Shown here one piece after another: positions 17,557 through 28,795 of a DNA stretch of 64,000 bases. Location: positions 2,980,880 through 3,044,879 of the forward strand of contig NZ_CP080997.1 of the NCBI RefSeq assembly GCF_019645815.1. The letters run 5' to 3'. Below the pieces are notes generated by a model, which was not told the origin of the DNA, did no database searches, and saw only the letters and a program-made list of their open reading frames with translations. This DNA is from Mycolicibacter heraklionensis. Lineage in GTDB: Bacteria > Actinomycetota > Actinomycetes > Mycobacteriales > Mycobacteriaceae. The translations under genes were made by a program, and so were the position numbers. Position 1 is the first letter of the stretch, and each line of letters starts with the position of its first letter.

Positions 17557-18423
17557 GTGGCACGCAACCCGGCAGCACAGACGGCCTACGGCCCGATGCT
17601 GCTGGCAGCCGTCGAACAGCACGAGCCGCCGAGCCGCCGGCTGGTCGACGACGACCTCGCGGCGGCGTTCCTGCCTGCCCGAATCCGCTGGCTGGTGGCG
17701 GCGACGCGGCCCGCGTTGCTGCGCAAGTGGGTCATCGCCGCGATGGATCGCTCCGGGCCGGGCCTGTGGGTCAACCTGACCTGCCGCAAGCGGTTCATCG
17801 CCGACCGGATCGATGAGGCCGGCGAGAACATCGACGCCGTGGTGATCCTCGGTGCCGGCCTGGACACCCTGGCCTATCGACTCGCCCGGCGGACCCGCAT
17901 TCCGGTGTTCGAGGTGGACCAGGCGGTCAATATCGCCCGCAAGGCCGCCACGGTGCGCCGGGCGTTGGGCGCCCTACCGCTGTCGGTTCGGTTGGTGGCA
18001 CTGGATTTCGAGCGTGACGATCTGTTGACCACACTGGTCGAGCACGGTTATCGAACGGCGTTTCGGACGTTCTTCGTCTGTGAGGGGGTGACTCAGTACC
18101 TGACCGAGGCCGGAGTCCGCCGGACCATGGAGGGCCTGCGCCCGGCGGCACCGGGCAGCCGACTGGTGTTCACCTACGTCCGCCGCGACTTCATCGACGG
18201 TAAGAATCTGTACGGCTCGCAGCGGTTGTATCGCAGGGTGGTCAAGAAGCTGTGGCACTTCGGGCTGCAGCCCGATCAGGTGGCGGATTTTCTCGCCGAA
18301 TACGGCTGGCGACTGATCGAGCAGGCCGGACCCGAACAACTTCTCCAGCGCTACGTCGAGCCCACCGGCCGCGACCTGGACGCCAGCGACCTGGAATGGT
18401 CGGTGTACGCCGAGAAGCTCTGA
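17557..18423 (+). CDS. SAM-dependent methyltransferase (Rv2751-like)
   Basis: Class I methyltransferase of the large mycobacterial putative O-methyltransferase/leucine carboxyl methyltransferase family, 288 residues from a GTG 3 bases after the SDR stop. The SAM motif is V-V-I-L-G-A-G-L-D-T-L-A-Y-R-L, with the acidic ribose ligand in V-F-E-V-D-Q. Post-motif V-C-E-G-V-T-Q-Y-L is characteristic. Third gene of the Rv2749-Rv2751-like operon; the substrate is unknown. It is convergent with rnj. Confidence 0.88.
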   Translation: MARNPAAQTAYGPMLLAAVEQHEPPSRRLVDDDLAAAFLPARIRWLVAATRPALLRKWVIAAMDRSGPGLWVNLTCRKRFIADRIDEAGENIDAVVILGAGLDTLAYRLARRTRIPVFEVDQAVNIARKAATVRRALGALPLSVRLVALDFERDDLLTTLVEHGYRTAFRTFFVCEGVTQYLTEAGVRRTMEGLRPAAPGSRLVFTYVRRDFIDGKNLYGSQRLYRRVVKKLWHFGLQPDQVADFLAEYGWRLIEQAGPEQLLQRYVEPTGRDLDASDLEWSVYAEKL

Positions 18424-18435
18424 GGCCGGGCCGGC

Positions 18436-20112
18436 TCAGATCTCGATCACCGTCGGCACGATCATCGGCTGACGCCGGTAGACCTCGCCCACCCACTTAC
18501 CCACCGTGCGGCGCACCGCCTGGGCGATCCGGACCGGATCGGTAACCTGTTCTGCGGCAAGGGATTCCAACTCCGCCTCGACTTTGCGCGCTGCCGGCTC
18601 CAGCGCCTTGGGGTCTTCGGAGAAACCGCGGGAATGCAGGTGCGGCGGGGCCACCGGCTTGCCGGTCCCGCGGCGCACCACCACCGTTATCGCGACGAAC
18701 CCGCTGGACAAGATCAACCGCTCCCCCAGCGTCGCATCGCCGACGTCGCCGTCGACGAGACCGTCGACGAACATCTTGCCCACCGGCACCGCCCCGGCGA
18801 TGCGGGCTTGTCCGGCAATCAGGTCGACGCTGACCCCGTTCTCGGCCAACAGGATCGACTCCGCCGGCACCCCGGTACGGACGGCCAGCGCGGCGTTGGC
18901 CCGCAGCATCCGCCAGGTGCCGTGCACCGGCATCACATTGCGGGGCCGAATCCCGTTGTAGAGGAACAGCAGCTCGCCGGAGTAGGCGTGCCCGGAGACG
19001 TGCACCCGGGCGGCGGCGTTGGTGACCACTCGGGCACCGATTTTGGCGAGTGCGTCCATCACGCCGTAGATGGCTTCCTCGTTGCCGGGTATCAGCGACG
19101 ACGACAGCACCACCAGATCACCGGCGGTCAGCGTGATGGACCGGTGCTCACCGCGCGACATCCGCGACAGCGCTGACAGCGGTTCGCCCTGGGTCCCGGT
19201 GGTGACCAGCACCACCTTCTCCGGCGGCATCATCTCGGCCGCCCCGATGTCCACCAGGTCCGAGTCCGACACCCGCAGGAAGCCCAAATCCTTGGCAATG
19301 CTCATGTTGCGGACCATCGATCGCCCGACGAAGGCCACCCGGCGGCCCAGTGCGACCGCGGCGTCGACGATCTGCTGCACTCGGTCCACGTTGGAGGCAA
19401 AGCAGGCCACGATCACCCGGCCCTCGGCGCCGCGGATCAGCCGGTGCAGGGTGGGGCCGACTTCGCTCTCGCTCGGACCGACACCGGGAATCTCGGCGTT
19501 GGTCGAGTCGCACAGGAACAGGTCCACGCCCTTGTCGCCCAGGCGCGACATCCCGGGCAGATCCGTCGGACGTCCGTCCGGAGGCAGCTGGTCGAGCTTG
19601 ATGTCGCCGGTGTGCAGCACGGTGCCCGCGCCGGTGTGCACCGCGATCGCCAGTGCATCCGGGATGGAGTGGTTCACCGCGAAGTACTCGCATTCGAACA
19701 CCCCGTGGGTGCTGCGCTGACCTTCGGCAACCTGGACGAAGACCGGCTTGATGCGGTGTTCCCGGCACTTGGCGGCGACCAGGGCCAGGGTGAACTTCGA
19801 GCCGACCACCGGGATGTCGGCCCGCAGCTTGAGCAGGAACGGGATCGCGCCGATGTGGTCCTCGTGGGCGTGGGTCAGCACCAGCGCCTCGACGTCGTCG
19901 AGCCGGTCTTGGATATGGCGGATGTCCGGCAGGATCAGGTCGACGCCGGGCTCGTCGTGGCCCGGGAACAGCACGCCGCAGTCGATGATCAGCAGCCGGC
20001 CGAGGTGCTCGAAAACGGTCATGTTGCGGCCGATTTCGCTGATACCGCCGAGCGCGGTGACGCGAAGCCCTCCTTCGGTCAGCGGCCCCGGCGGGGTGAG
20101 ATCCTCAGTCAC
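18436..20112 (-). CDS. rnj: Ribonuclease J
   Basis: Metallo-beta-lactamase/beta-CASP ribonuclease with 5'-3' exonuclease and endonuclease activity in rRNA and mRNA processing. The GTG start gives 558 residues, exactly the M. tuberculosis length. The zinc motif is H81-A-H-E-D-H86. Later metal-binding motifs are seen (H-T-G-D-I-K, and H-V-S-G-H-A in the beta-CASP part), followed by the C-terminal dimerisation domain. The start lies 7 bases after the dapA stop, so dapA-rnj is an operon. Confidence 0.96.
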   Translation of the reverse strand: MTEDLTPPGPLTEGGLRVTALGGISEIGRNMTVFEHLGRLLIIDCGVLFPGHDEPGVDLILPDIRHIQDRLDDVEALVLTHAHEDHIGAIPFLLKLRADIPVVGSKFTLALVAAKCREHRIKPVFVQVAEGQRSTHGVFECEYFAVNHSIPDALAIAVHTGAGTVLHTGDIKLDQLPPDGRPTDLPGMSRLGDKGVDLFLCDSTNAEIPGVGPSESEVGPTLHRLIRGAEGRVIVACFASNVDRVQQIVDAAVALGRRVAFVGRSMVRNMSIAKDLGFLRVSDSDLVDIGAAEMMPPEKVVLVTTGTQGEPLSALSRMSRGEHRSITLTAGDLVVLSSSLIPGNEEAIYGVMDALAKIGARVVTNAAARVHVSGHAYSGELLFLYNGIRPRNVMPVHGTWRMLRANAALAVRTGVPAESILLAENGVSVDLIAGQARIAGAVPVGKMFVDGLVDGDVGDATLGERLILSSGFVAITVVVRRGTGKPVAPPHLHSRGFSEDPKALEPAARKVEAELESLAAEQVTDPVRIAQAVRRTVGKWVGEVYRRQPMIVPTVIEI

Positions 20113-20119
20113 CCGCACC

Positions 20120-21818
<1,699 letters not shown>

Positions 21819-21849
21819 GGCACTCACCTTAAGGCGTGCCGGGCCGGTG

Positions 21850-22899
21850 TCAGCGCCACCGCGCCCACACGTAAGGCACCAGCGAGCGCAGGAAGTCCAG
21901 ATCCGGGCCGGGGCGGGCATCGGCGAACGCCTGCTCGAAGTACTCCTGGGCCGCCAGCAGAATGCCCTCGGCGTACTCACGGGTGAACGCGATGCTGCCG
22001 TAGTCGTCCATCATGGTGCGCACCCGCGCCACCAGCTCGGCTGAGCGCTGCGATCGACTGCGGCGCAGGTAGTCCGCCAGCAGGTCCCGGTCGGGTGTCC
22101 GCGCCACCGACAGCAGATGGACCAGCGGCAGTGTGCGCTTCCCTTCGTAAAGATCGCCCAGGATCTCTTTGCCGTAGACCCGTTCGTCGCCGACCAGGTT
22201 CAGCAGATCATCGCGGATCTGAAACGCCGCACCGAAATGAAACCCGAACCGCACCAGCGTCCCCAGTTCCGCGGTGCCTCGCGACCCCACCATCGCCCCG
22301 ACCCGCAGCGGATGGATGGTGGTGTACCAGCAGGTCTTGTGCAGGATCAGGTTCAGGTAGTCCTCGGGCCGCAGGTCGTCCACCTGGTCGGCCTGCCAGC
22401 CGACTTCGATCGCCTGTCCCTCCAGGGTCCGCAACGCCATCGTGTCGAACTCGGCCCACACCAATTCGGCCAGGTCTCGGTCGAGCTGCCGGGTCGCGCG
22501 CCGCAGCACCTGCCCGGCGACCAACGCCAACGCATCACCGGTGTTGATCGCCGTCGCCATGCCGTACAGGGCTCCCAAGGTCGGCCTGCCGCGGCGCATT
22601 TCGCTGCCATCGGCGATGTCGTCGTGCACCAGGAAAGCGTTGTGCAGCAACTCGATCGCCACGGCGATACCGAGTAAGGCGTCGGTGTCCGCGCCGAAGG
22701 CCCGGCCGGCCGACAGGCACAGCGCGGGCCGCAGCGCCTTACCCGGCCGCTGCGGATAAGCCCGCAGCGGTGCGTATAGCCACTTGGCAGGCTCACCGTC
22801 GGGCAGCGCGTCGAGCATCGAACGGCGGACCATCCTGGCGACCTCACCCAGTCGCTCATCGACCGCGGCCACCGATGCGCGGTCGGCGATGTCAGTCAC
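21850..22899 (-). CDS. Polyprenyl (geranylgeranyl-type) diphosphate synthase
   Basis: Trans-isoprenyl diphosphate synthase of 349 residues from a GTG. The first Asp-rich motif is complete (H-D93-D-I-A-D97, with the following R-R-G-R-P-T). The second is D230-D-L-L-N, with Asn where most enzymes have Asp. It has K-A-L-R-P-A-L near residue 54 for diphosphate binding and G-Q-A-I-E-V near 161. Chain length cannot be read safely, but C20-C25 is typical of this type. The start overlaps the upstream unknown gene by 4 bases. The divergent operon next door encodes a phytoene-desaturase-like flavoprotein, so a shared isoprenoid pathway is plausible. Confidence 0.88.
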   Translation of the reverse strand: MTDIADRASVAAVDERLGEVARMVRRSMLDALPDGEPAKWLYAPLRAYPQRPGKALRPALCLSAGRAFGADTDALLGIAVAIELLHNAFLVHDDIADGSEMRRGRPTLGALYGMATAINTGDALALVAGQVLRRATRQLDRDLAELVWAEFDTMALRTLEGQAIEVGWQADQVDDLRPEDYLNLILHKTCWYTTIHPLRVGAMVGSRGTAELGTLVRFGFHFGAAFQIRDDLLNLVGDERVYGKEILGDLYEGKRTLPLVHLLSVARTPDRDLLADYLRRSRSQRSAELVARVRTMMDDYGSIAFTREYAEGILLAAQEYFEQAFADARPGPDLDFLRSLVPYVWARWR

Positions 22900-23546
22900 G
22901 ATTCCCGCGCCGCGACGGTGAGCACCACGGGCAGCCACAGATCGGGATACCCGACCGCCAGCAGGGTGCCGCGATAGGTGCCGGGACACACTTGAGGGCC
23001 GACGTCGACGGTGATCTGCACGCCACGGCTGGACCGGCGCGGCATCGGCACCGCGGCGGGGTCCAGCCGCACCGCGCCGGCCCCGATCACCTGGCCGCCG
23101 TGGCCGAGCAACTCACTACAGCGCAGCCGGACCGCCGCGCGGTCGTCGGTCCCGCGGTTGTGCAACCAGACCTCGCCGGTGGCCGAGCCCGGGCCGGTGA
23201 CTTCCAGTCTGACGGCGTCCTTCGACGCCGGGTCATTGACGTCCAGTGTCACGGTCCCCGCGTCACCCTGCGGCCGCGCCGGAGACGACCGCAGCAGGAA
23301 CTGCCCGGCCGTCGACCACCAGGCTCGGGTGAACCGTTCGAGGTCCGGCGGACCGGTGGGATCCGCGGCGGCGGCACCGTCGCGCGGCGCCGCAACTGCC
23401 TGAGCGAATTCGTCGATGATTCGGCGGGCAGCACGGAAGCCCTCGGCCTGGATCGCATTGAGTGCTCGCGCATTCGCGGCGGGATCAAAAATTGATGCCC
23501 AGGGTAAGTCGTCGATGGTGCCGTCACCGAGCGCTTTGTCCGACAC
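22896..23546 (-). CDS. Unknown protein with C-terminal beta-sandwich-like domain
   Basis: I do not recognise a family. The GTG start follows a strong AAGGAGGG site and gives 216 residues. The N-terminal 60 or so residues are helical (N-A-I-Q-A-E-G-F-R-A-A-R-R-I-I-D-E-F). The rest alternates short beta strands and ends P-G-T-Y-R-G-T-L-L-A-V-G-Y-P-D-L-W-L-P-V-V-L-T-V, like a small immunoglobulin-type sandwich. The same G-T-Y-R-G ending occurs in the protein at 25089-25595. No signal peptide. It is translationally coupled to the prenyl synthase by a 4-base overlap and divergent from the main operon. Confidence 0.75.
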   Translation of the reverse strand: MSDKALGDGTIDDLPWASIFDPAANARALNAIQAEGFRAARRIIDEFAQAVAAPRDGAAAADPTGPPDLERFTRAWWSTAGQFLLRSSPARPQGDAGTVTLDVNDPASKDAVRLEVTGPGSATGEVWLHNRGTDDRAAVRLRCSELLGHGGQVIGAGAVRLDPAAVPMPRRSSRGVQITVDVGPQVCPGTYRGTLLAVGYPDLWLPVVLTVAARES

Positions 23547-23661
23547 CGATTCCCTCCTTAAGGAAATCAGCTGTGCTCTGCAAAAGAATTCACTTTCGGG
23601 GCTGCCGAGAATCAACCCGACCGCCGTATACTACCTGCTTACTTGGGTGATCGGAGACGCA
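23547..23661. promoter_or_regulatory. Divergent promoter region of the isoprenoid/cyclase cluster
   Basis: This 115-base gap separates two oppositely directed gene sets. It is more AT-rich than its surroundings (for example CAAAAGAATTCACTTTC and CCGTATACTACCTGCTTAC). It holds the strong ribosome site of the minus-strand gene and GGAG before the plus-strand ATG. No clear -35/-10 pair or operator could be assigned. Confidence 0.45.
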
Positions 23662-25092
23662 ATGGCGGCAACCGATATGGCAACTGCGGCGCAATCTCTG
23701 CTGGCGCTTTACGGCGCTCTCGATCAAGCGGTCATCAACACCTCAGACCCGGAAATCGAAGCTATCGTCGAGCGTTATCTTCCGGGCAGCACCGGTGCTA
23801 ATGCGGGCTGGTACGACGAATTGCTCGGCTTCCTGCGCCGGTCGGACCCGACCGATCCCGAGCGGCCGGAATCACCGGCCGTGCCCGATTTGGGCGAGGC
23901 GCTGACCGTACTGCGGAACCAGGGGTCGACGCCGGCACTGTCCCGGCGGATGACAGACGCCGGCCAAGCCGCTGCCGCCGACGCACCAGGGGCCGCGCAG
24001 CTGACACCGGTTGTGTTGTCCCGCATGGTGTATGCGATCGGTGCGCTGAGTCATCTGCCCGCCTACTACCCGCCCAGCGAGTGGGACGCGGCCTTCAGCC
24101 AGACCCTCGCCCTGGCCGGGACTGACGGCGGCGAGCTGCTCGATCTGCTGCGGCACGACTTCAACGGCCGCAGCGACTGGTCGCAGGTGGTGCTGTCTGG
24201 GTCGGTAAAGGCCGACATCGCCATGGTCCCGCTGTGCAACGCCAAACCCAAGTGGGTGCGGGGCCGGCTGTGCGTCGTGCTGACCACCGACTTCACCAGC
24301 ACGAAGGTGTCGCTCAATGATTTGAAGGACGTCATCGACCCGCTGAACTGGGCGCGTTGCCTGCCGTTCTTCTGCTCGATGGACGCGATGCCGATCCGCC
24401 CGGACGGCTGGAGCCGGGTCCTCGAGCACTTCAGCACCACGTGCGGGATCGTCGGGATGCCTCAGATGCTGACGCCGCTGAAGTACTGGAAGGGGCCGGG
24501 GGTCGGCGAGCCGGTGTCCCCACCCACGGCGTGGGTCAACTACATGCTCGACGACGACCCGGCGCCCGGGGAACACGGCGACGGCGCCATGGTGATCGAT
24601 GAAGGCTTCATCAGGATGACGTCGACGGCCGGCGATCCGACGCTGCACGGTGTGCAGGTGCGCACCAGGAAAGTCGTCGGCTTCCGCGACCTGGGCTGGT
24701 TCCCCACCGCCTTGTTCGCCTGCGTGCTGGGCTACGGCGACCAAGGCGTCGAGATGCTGCTCGGCGGAGTGGCCAAACGGGCCAAGGACGGTCCAGTGGG
24801 CTGGACAGCGTGGGAACCGTCTACGCCGGCTGCCGGCCAGCCGAAGATCCCGGCCCCGCCGGCCCAACCGGACCCGACGCAGCGGGCTGTCGCAGTGGCG
24901 ATCGAGATGCTCAATGAATGCATCGACGAGATGTCGCAGCGCAGTGCAGCATTGGCCGCCAAATGTGCGGGCGGCGTGCGGCCGGTTGAGGAGTCCATCG
25001 CGTTCGCCGCCGATCTGTCCGCCCGGCTGGCGACCGACCCGTGGCGCTACCTGCAGCGGCTGCGCACACCACCCCAGGGCGGCGGCACATGA
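23662..25092 (+). CDS. Unknown protein, first gene of cyclase operon, 476 aa
   Basis: I recognise no family. The ATG (M-A-A-T-D-M-A-T-A-A-Q-S-L) with GGAG 6 bases upstream is preferred; the frame is open further upstream without a better ribosome site. The N-terminal 130 residues are helical with a proline-rich linker. The central part (about 200-400) is mixed alpha/beta with many Trp, Cys and Asp residues (N-W-A-R-C-L-P-F-F-C-S-M-D-A-M, and L-D-D-D-P). A Pro/Ala linker (P-K-I-P-A-P-P-A-Q-P) then leads to a helical C-terminus. No signal peptide or membrane segment. The stop overlaps the next ATG (ATGA). Confidence 0.78.
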   Translation: MAATDMATAAQSLLALYGALDQAVINTSDPEIEAIVERYLPGSTGANAGWYDELLGFLRRSDPTDPERPESPAVPDLGEALTVLRNQGSTPALSRRMTDAGQAAAADAPGAAQLTPVVLSRMVYAIGALSHLPAYYPPSEWDAAFSQTLALAGTDGGELLDLLRHDFNGRSDWSQVVLSGSVKADIAMVPLCNAKPKWVRGRLCVVLTTDFTSTKVSLNDLKDVIDPLNWARCLPFFCSMDAMPIRPDGWSRVLEHFSTTCGIVGMPQMLTPLKYWKGPGVGEPVSPPTAWVNYMLDDDPAPGEHGDGAMVIDEGFIRMTSTAGDPTLHGVQVRTRKVVGFRDLGWFPTALFACVLGYGDQGVEMLLGGVAKRAKDGPVGWTAWEPSTPAAGQPKIPAPPAQPDPTQRAVAVAIEMLNECIDEMSQRSAALAAKCAGGVRPVEESIAFAADLSARLATDPWRYLQRLRTPPQGGGT

Positions 25093-25595
25093 GAGACATC
25101 AACGAAGGCATCCACCGGTACGCCCAGGCGTCTCGGCAGCTGGTCGATGAGGCCGGCGCGATCGTGCTCGACGCCGACCACCGGATCGGCGAGGGCGCGT
25201 TCGGTTCCGCGCAATGGGCACAGGCGGTTCGCCGGCTGATCAACCTCGCGGCCACCGCAGGTTATGAGGTGTCCGACGCGCTGATGTCGCAGTGCGGCTC
25301 GCAGTGCGCCGACGACGTCGAACTCTCCGACTTCCTCGAGGCTCCCCCCGGCACCGGATGCGAGCGGATGCTGTCGATCACCGCACCGTTCGTCGCCATC
25401 GGAACCTCGTACGCCATTCCCCCGCAGGCGATGGTGTTGGTGCCGGGCGTGCTGCGGACCTTCGCCACCCGATTCCGGGTGGGGGTACGCGGACCCGATT
25501 ACGTCAGCGGCACCTACCGCGGCCGAATTCGGTTGACCTGCTTGCCGGCCGGATCCGGGCAGGCCCAGGAAATGGACGTCGTCGTCGACCTATGA
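25089..25595 (+). CDS. Unknown protein, second gene of cyclase operon, 168 aa
   Basis: No known family recognised. It starts with an ATG overlapping the previous stop. The N-terminal 60 residues are helical (Y-A-Q-A-S-R-Q-L-V-D-E-A-G). The C-terminal half is strand-rich and ends S-G-T-Y-R-G-R-I-R-L-T-C, followed by M-D-V-V-V-D-L. That closely parallels the end of the 22896-23546 product, so the two probably share a domain and a helix-plus-sandwich design. Four cysteines. It overlaps the cyclase gene by 4 bases, so coupled translation and a shared complex are likely. Confidence 0.77.
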   Translation: MRDINEGIHRYAQASRQLVDEAGAIVLDADHRIGEGAFGSAQWAQAVRRLINLAATAGYEVSDALMSQCGSQCADDVELSDFLEAPPGTGCERMLSITAPFVAIGTSYAIPPQAMVLVPGVLRTFATRFRVGVRGPDYVSGTYRGRIRLTCLPAGSGQAQEMDVVVDL

Positions 25596-28500
25596 GCATC
25601 ACCGACGAGCCCGACGAGATCGACGACCTGCTGGATCAAGCGATTCAGGCGGCGAACAGCGGCGACCGTGCCACCGCCAGCGCGCTCGCCGAGCAGGTGC
25701 TCACCGTCGACACCGGCAATCAGGACGCCGAAGACCTGCTCTGCGCGCCGCTCGCCGGCTCTGGTGAACTACGGCGGCTGACAATACTTTTCGCTGACGT
25801 GGTGAACTCGACCGCGTTGTCGACCCGCATCGAGCCGGAGATCTACCGGACGGTGATCGGTCGTTACCGCCAGCAGGTGGATGAGATCGTCAACCGCTAT
25901 GAAGGCCACGTCTTCTCCACCAAGGGCGACGGTCTGCTCGCCGTGTTCGGCCACCCCAGCGCCCATGAGAACGACGTCCGGCGAGCGGTGCAGGCCGGCC
26001 TGGACATCACCCGCGAAGTGGACCGGCTCAGCGATCGGGTGCGAGCGCGCTTCGGCTTCGACATCTCAGTACGGGTGGGCGTGCATCGGGGCATGGTGTA
26101 TCTCGATGTGGCGCAGGACGACGTGTACGGCCTGGGCGCCAACCTGGCCTCTCGGGTATCGGGCCTGGCGCCCCCTGGAGGTGTCGTGGTGTCTGCGGCG
26201 GTGGCGCCGCTGGTGGCCGGCCACTTCGAGCTCGAAGCCCAACCCGCCCAACCGGTCAAAGGCATCGACGAGCCGGTCGAACACTACCGGGTCGTCAAGG
26301 AGCACGTCGGCCGCTCGCGGGTCCCGCTGGGGCAGTTGGTCGGCCGCGACGTCGAGCTCGCTCACCTGCACGAGGCCTGGAATCACGCCCGGCACGGCAC
26401 GCTGAGTGTTCCGGGGGTCTGCTTCAGCGGCGAGGCGGGCATGGGCAAGAGCCGGTTGGCCACCGCCGCAGCGGATCTGGCCGAGCAGTCCGGCAGGCCG
26501 GTGCTCGCCCTGATCGGATCGCCGTTTCACGCCGACGCCGGGCTCCACCCCGTTCGTACGCTGCTGGAACAGCGGGCCGGGATCGAGCGGACGACGGCAC
26601 CGGCCGACCGGCTGCGGCTGCTCGAAGACGAGGTCGCCGCGCGCGGACTCGATCCGGTCGCGACGGTGCCGTTGCTGGCGGCCGCGTTGGAGATCCCGGC
26701 CGAAGGCGGCTATCAGCCCACCCGTGTCGAGGGCGCCAAGCTCTACGGGCAGATCATCGATGCCGTCGTCCGTTACCTGCTCGCCTGCGCAGGCCAGGGC
26801 CCGGCGGTCCTGTTGGCCGAAGATCTGCAGTGGTTCGACCCGTCGACGCGTGACGTGGTCGCCTCGCTGCTCGCAGCCGACCCGGGCACGCTGCTGGTGG
26901 TGTTGACCGCCCGCGAGCTCAGCTCGCTGCCGGACCTCCCCCAGCTCAAGGCCTTCGAGCTCGCACCGTTGACGGCAGCACAGACCGACGAGTTGATCAC
27001 CGCGCTGAATCCCGCCTTGTCCGGCGCGGAACACACCGAGGTCCGGCGACGCTGCGACGGCGTGCCGCTGTACATCGAAGAGGTGGTCGCCAAGCTGCAC
27101 GAGCAGCCGCACGACGCAGCGGGGTGGGCGCGGGTTCCGGACGCCCTGTATGAGCCGCTGTTCTCGCGGCTTCGGGCCAGCAGCAACACGATCCAGGTCG
27201 TCGAAGCGGCCGCCACCATCGGCCGGGAATTCGATCGGGCCATGCTCAAAGCCGTCCTGGACATGACCGAGGCCGATCTCGATGACGCCGTTGCGGCGCT
27301 GGTGGCCGCGCGGGTCTTCCAGCCGATAACCAAGGACTGCTGGCGTTTCCGACATGAACTGCTCCGCGAGGTCGCCTACGAGCTGCCGCCGCCGAGTGTC
27401 CGGCACCAACTGCACGGCCGGGTCGCCGACACCCTGGTCGGCGATTCGGACAATCCGGATTGGCATCTGGTCGCTCTGCACTACCGGGTGGCGGAGCGAT
27501 TCGAGGCCGCCGCCGACGCCCACCAGAAGGCGGCGCATGACGCCCGGCAGCGCGGCGCCCTCGACGAGGCCCGCGTCTGCCTCACCCAGGCCATCGAGCA
27601 GCTGCGCCGAGCCCCGGTCGGAGCGTCCCGCGATCGCCGCGAAGTGCTGTGCCGGCTTCGGCGCGGCTTCCTCACCTCGGCCGTGGAGGGAACTGCCAGC
27701 CCCAAGGCCGCCAAGGACTTCGAACGCTGCCTGAAGCTCGGCGCCACCGACCCGCGCCAAGACGGCTTCCTGTCGACCATGACCGCGTTGTGGGCCTATT
27801 ACCTGCCGCGAGGTGATCTGCGCCGCGCCCTGCGGGTGGCCGAGTACGCCCGATCGAAGCGACCCAACGAGCAGAAGTTGTTCGGGCCGACCAATGCCGC
27901 CGCATTCGGCATGGTCGCCTGGTTTCTCGGTGACTTCGGCAAAGCCCGGGCGCTGTTGGAGGAAGCCGTCGCGGCAATGAAAGACGCGCAGCTGCCCGAT
28001 TTCGAATCCCTGTGGTTCATCCCCAGCGATGCGCTCGCGTCGATGCACATGCACCTGGCGATGGCGCGATTCATCCAAGGCGATCTTGCCGGCGCCGACG
28101 AGCAGTTCACCGAAACCGTCCGGCGGGCAAGGGATATCGGGTTTCCGCAGGGACCGTTCAGCCACTGCTATCAGCGGTTCACCGAAGTCTTCATGTGTAT
28201 GGAAGCCGGCCTGCTCGACCGCGCCGGCGACGTGGTCGCAGCCCTGCGTGCGCAGGCCGAACGGCACGGCTTCGAGTACTGGACGATGATCGCCACCACT
28301 CAACAGGGTGCTATCGACGCATTGTCGGCGCTTTCGGGCCAGGACACCGGCCCTGACCGGCTGGCACCGCACATCGCGACCATGACCGCGCTCGGGGCGG
28401 CGCTGCGGACAGCCGAGGTCAAACTGTTCTCCACCTACTACGACGGCGTGCTGGCCCGGCTGCTGCTGGCCGCCGGCGACACCAGCAGGGCACGCGAATG

Positions 28501-28795
28501 CCTCGACGGCGCGCTGGCACTGGCCGACGAGACCGCGGTGAACTTCTACCGCGCCGAGTTGCTGCGATTGCGCTCTCACACCTCCGGGGACGCGCAGGCC
28601 CGCGCCACCGACCTGCACTGCGCCATCGAAACGGCACGCCGGCAGGCGGCGCACGTTTACGAACTGCAAGCGGCGATGGACCTGGTCGATCTGCAGGGCG
28701 ATTCCGCACGCGAACTGCTGGCCGAGACGGTGGCACGCTTCCCAGCCGGCAGCGACTGGCCGCAGCTGGATCGAGCCAGAACGCTACTCGGGTGA
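25592..28795 (+). CDS. Adenylyl cyclase-AAA ATPase-TPR signalling protein
   Basis: A 1067-residue multidomain protein. Residues about 58-225 form a class III cyclase domain with both metal aspartates (L-F-A-D-V-V-N-S-T and K-G-D-G), the adenine-selecting Lys (S-T-K-G-D-G) and the transition-state Asn and Arg (G-A-N-L-A-S-R). Activity towards ATP is therefore expected. An AAA/STAND-type ATPase follows, with a P-loop G-E-A-G-M-G-K-S near residue 280 and L-L-A-E-D-L-Q-W as the Walker B region. Helical TPR-like repeats reach the C-terminus. Unlike several M. tuberculosis cyclase-AAA proteins, no LuxR helix-turn-helix is seen at the end. It overlaps both neighbours by 4 bases. Confidence 0.9.
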   Translation: MSITDEPDEIDDLLDQAIQAANSGDRATASALAEQVLTVDTGNQDAEDLLCAPLAGSGELRRLTILFADVVNSTALSTRIEPEIYRTVIGRYRQQVDEIVNRYEGHVFSTKGDGLLAVFGHPSAHENDVRRAVQAGLDITREVDRLSDRVRARFGFDISVRVGVHRGMVYLDVAQDDVYGLGANLASRVSGLAPPGGVVVSAAVAPLVAGHFELEAQPAQPVKGIDEPVEHYRVVKEHVGRSRVPLGQLVGRDVELAHLHEAWNHARHGTLSVPGVCFSGEAGMGKSRLATAAADLAEQSGRPVLALIGSPFHADAGLHPVRTLLEQRAGIERTTAPADRLRLLEDEVAARGLDPVATVPLLAAALEIPAEGGYQPTRVEGAKLYGQIIDAVVRYLLACAGQGPAVLLAEDLQWFDPSTRDVVASLLAADPGTLLVVLTARELSSLPDLPQLKAFELAPLTAAQTDELITALNPALSGAEHTEVRRRCDGVPLYIEEVVAKLHEQPHDAAGWARVPDALYEPLFSRLRASSNTIQVVEAAATIGREFDRAMLKAVLDMTEADLDDAVAALVAARVFQPITKDCWRFRHELLREVAYELPPPSVRHQLHGRVADTLVGDSDNPDWHLVALHYRVAERFEAAADAHQKAAHDARQRGALDEARVCLTQAIEQLRRAPVGASRDRREVLCRLRRGFLTSAVEGTASPKAAKDFERCLKLGATDPRQDGFLSTMTALWAYYLPRGDLRRALRVAEYARSKRPNEQKLFGPTNAAAFGMVAWFLGDFGKARALLEEAVAAMKDAQLPDFESLWFIPSDALASMHMHLAMARFIQGDLAGADEQFTETVRRARDIGFPQGPFSHCYQRFTEVFMCMEAGLLDRAGDVVAALRAQAERHGFEYWTMIATTQQGAIDALSALSGQDTGPDRLAPHIATMTALGAALRTAEVKLFSTYYDGVLARLLLAAGDTSRARECLDGALALADETAVNFYRAELLRLRSHTSGDAQARATDLHCAIETARRQAAHVYELQAAMDLVDLQGDSARELLAETVARFPAGSDWPQLDRARTLLG

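Noticed and set aside
18420..18442. Bidirectional terminator between the methyltransferase and rnj genes
   Set aside because: The near-palindrome has mismatches in the stem and is only as long as the two stop codons allow, so the evidence is too weak to list.
26066..28669. An 867-codon minus-strand frame opposite the cyclase-AAA gene
   Set aside because: Composition is Gly/Arg/Gln-rich without domains; the plus strand has full cyclase and P-loop motifs.
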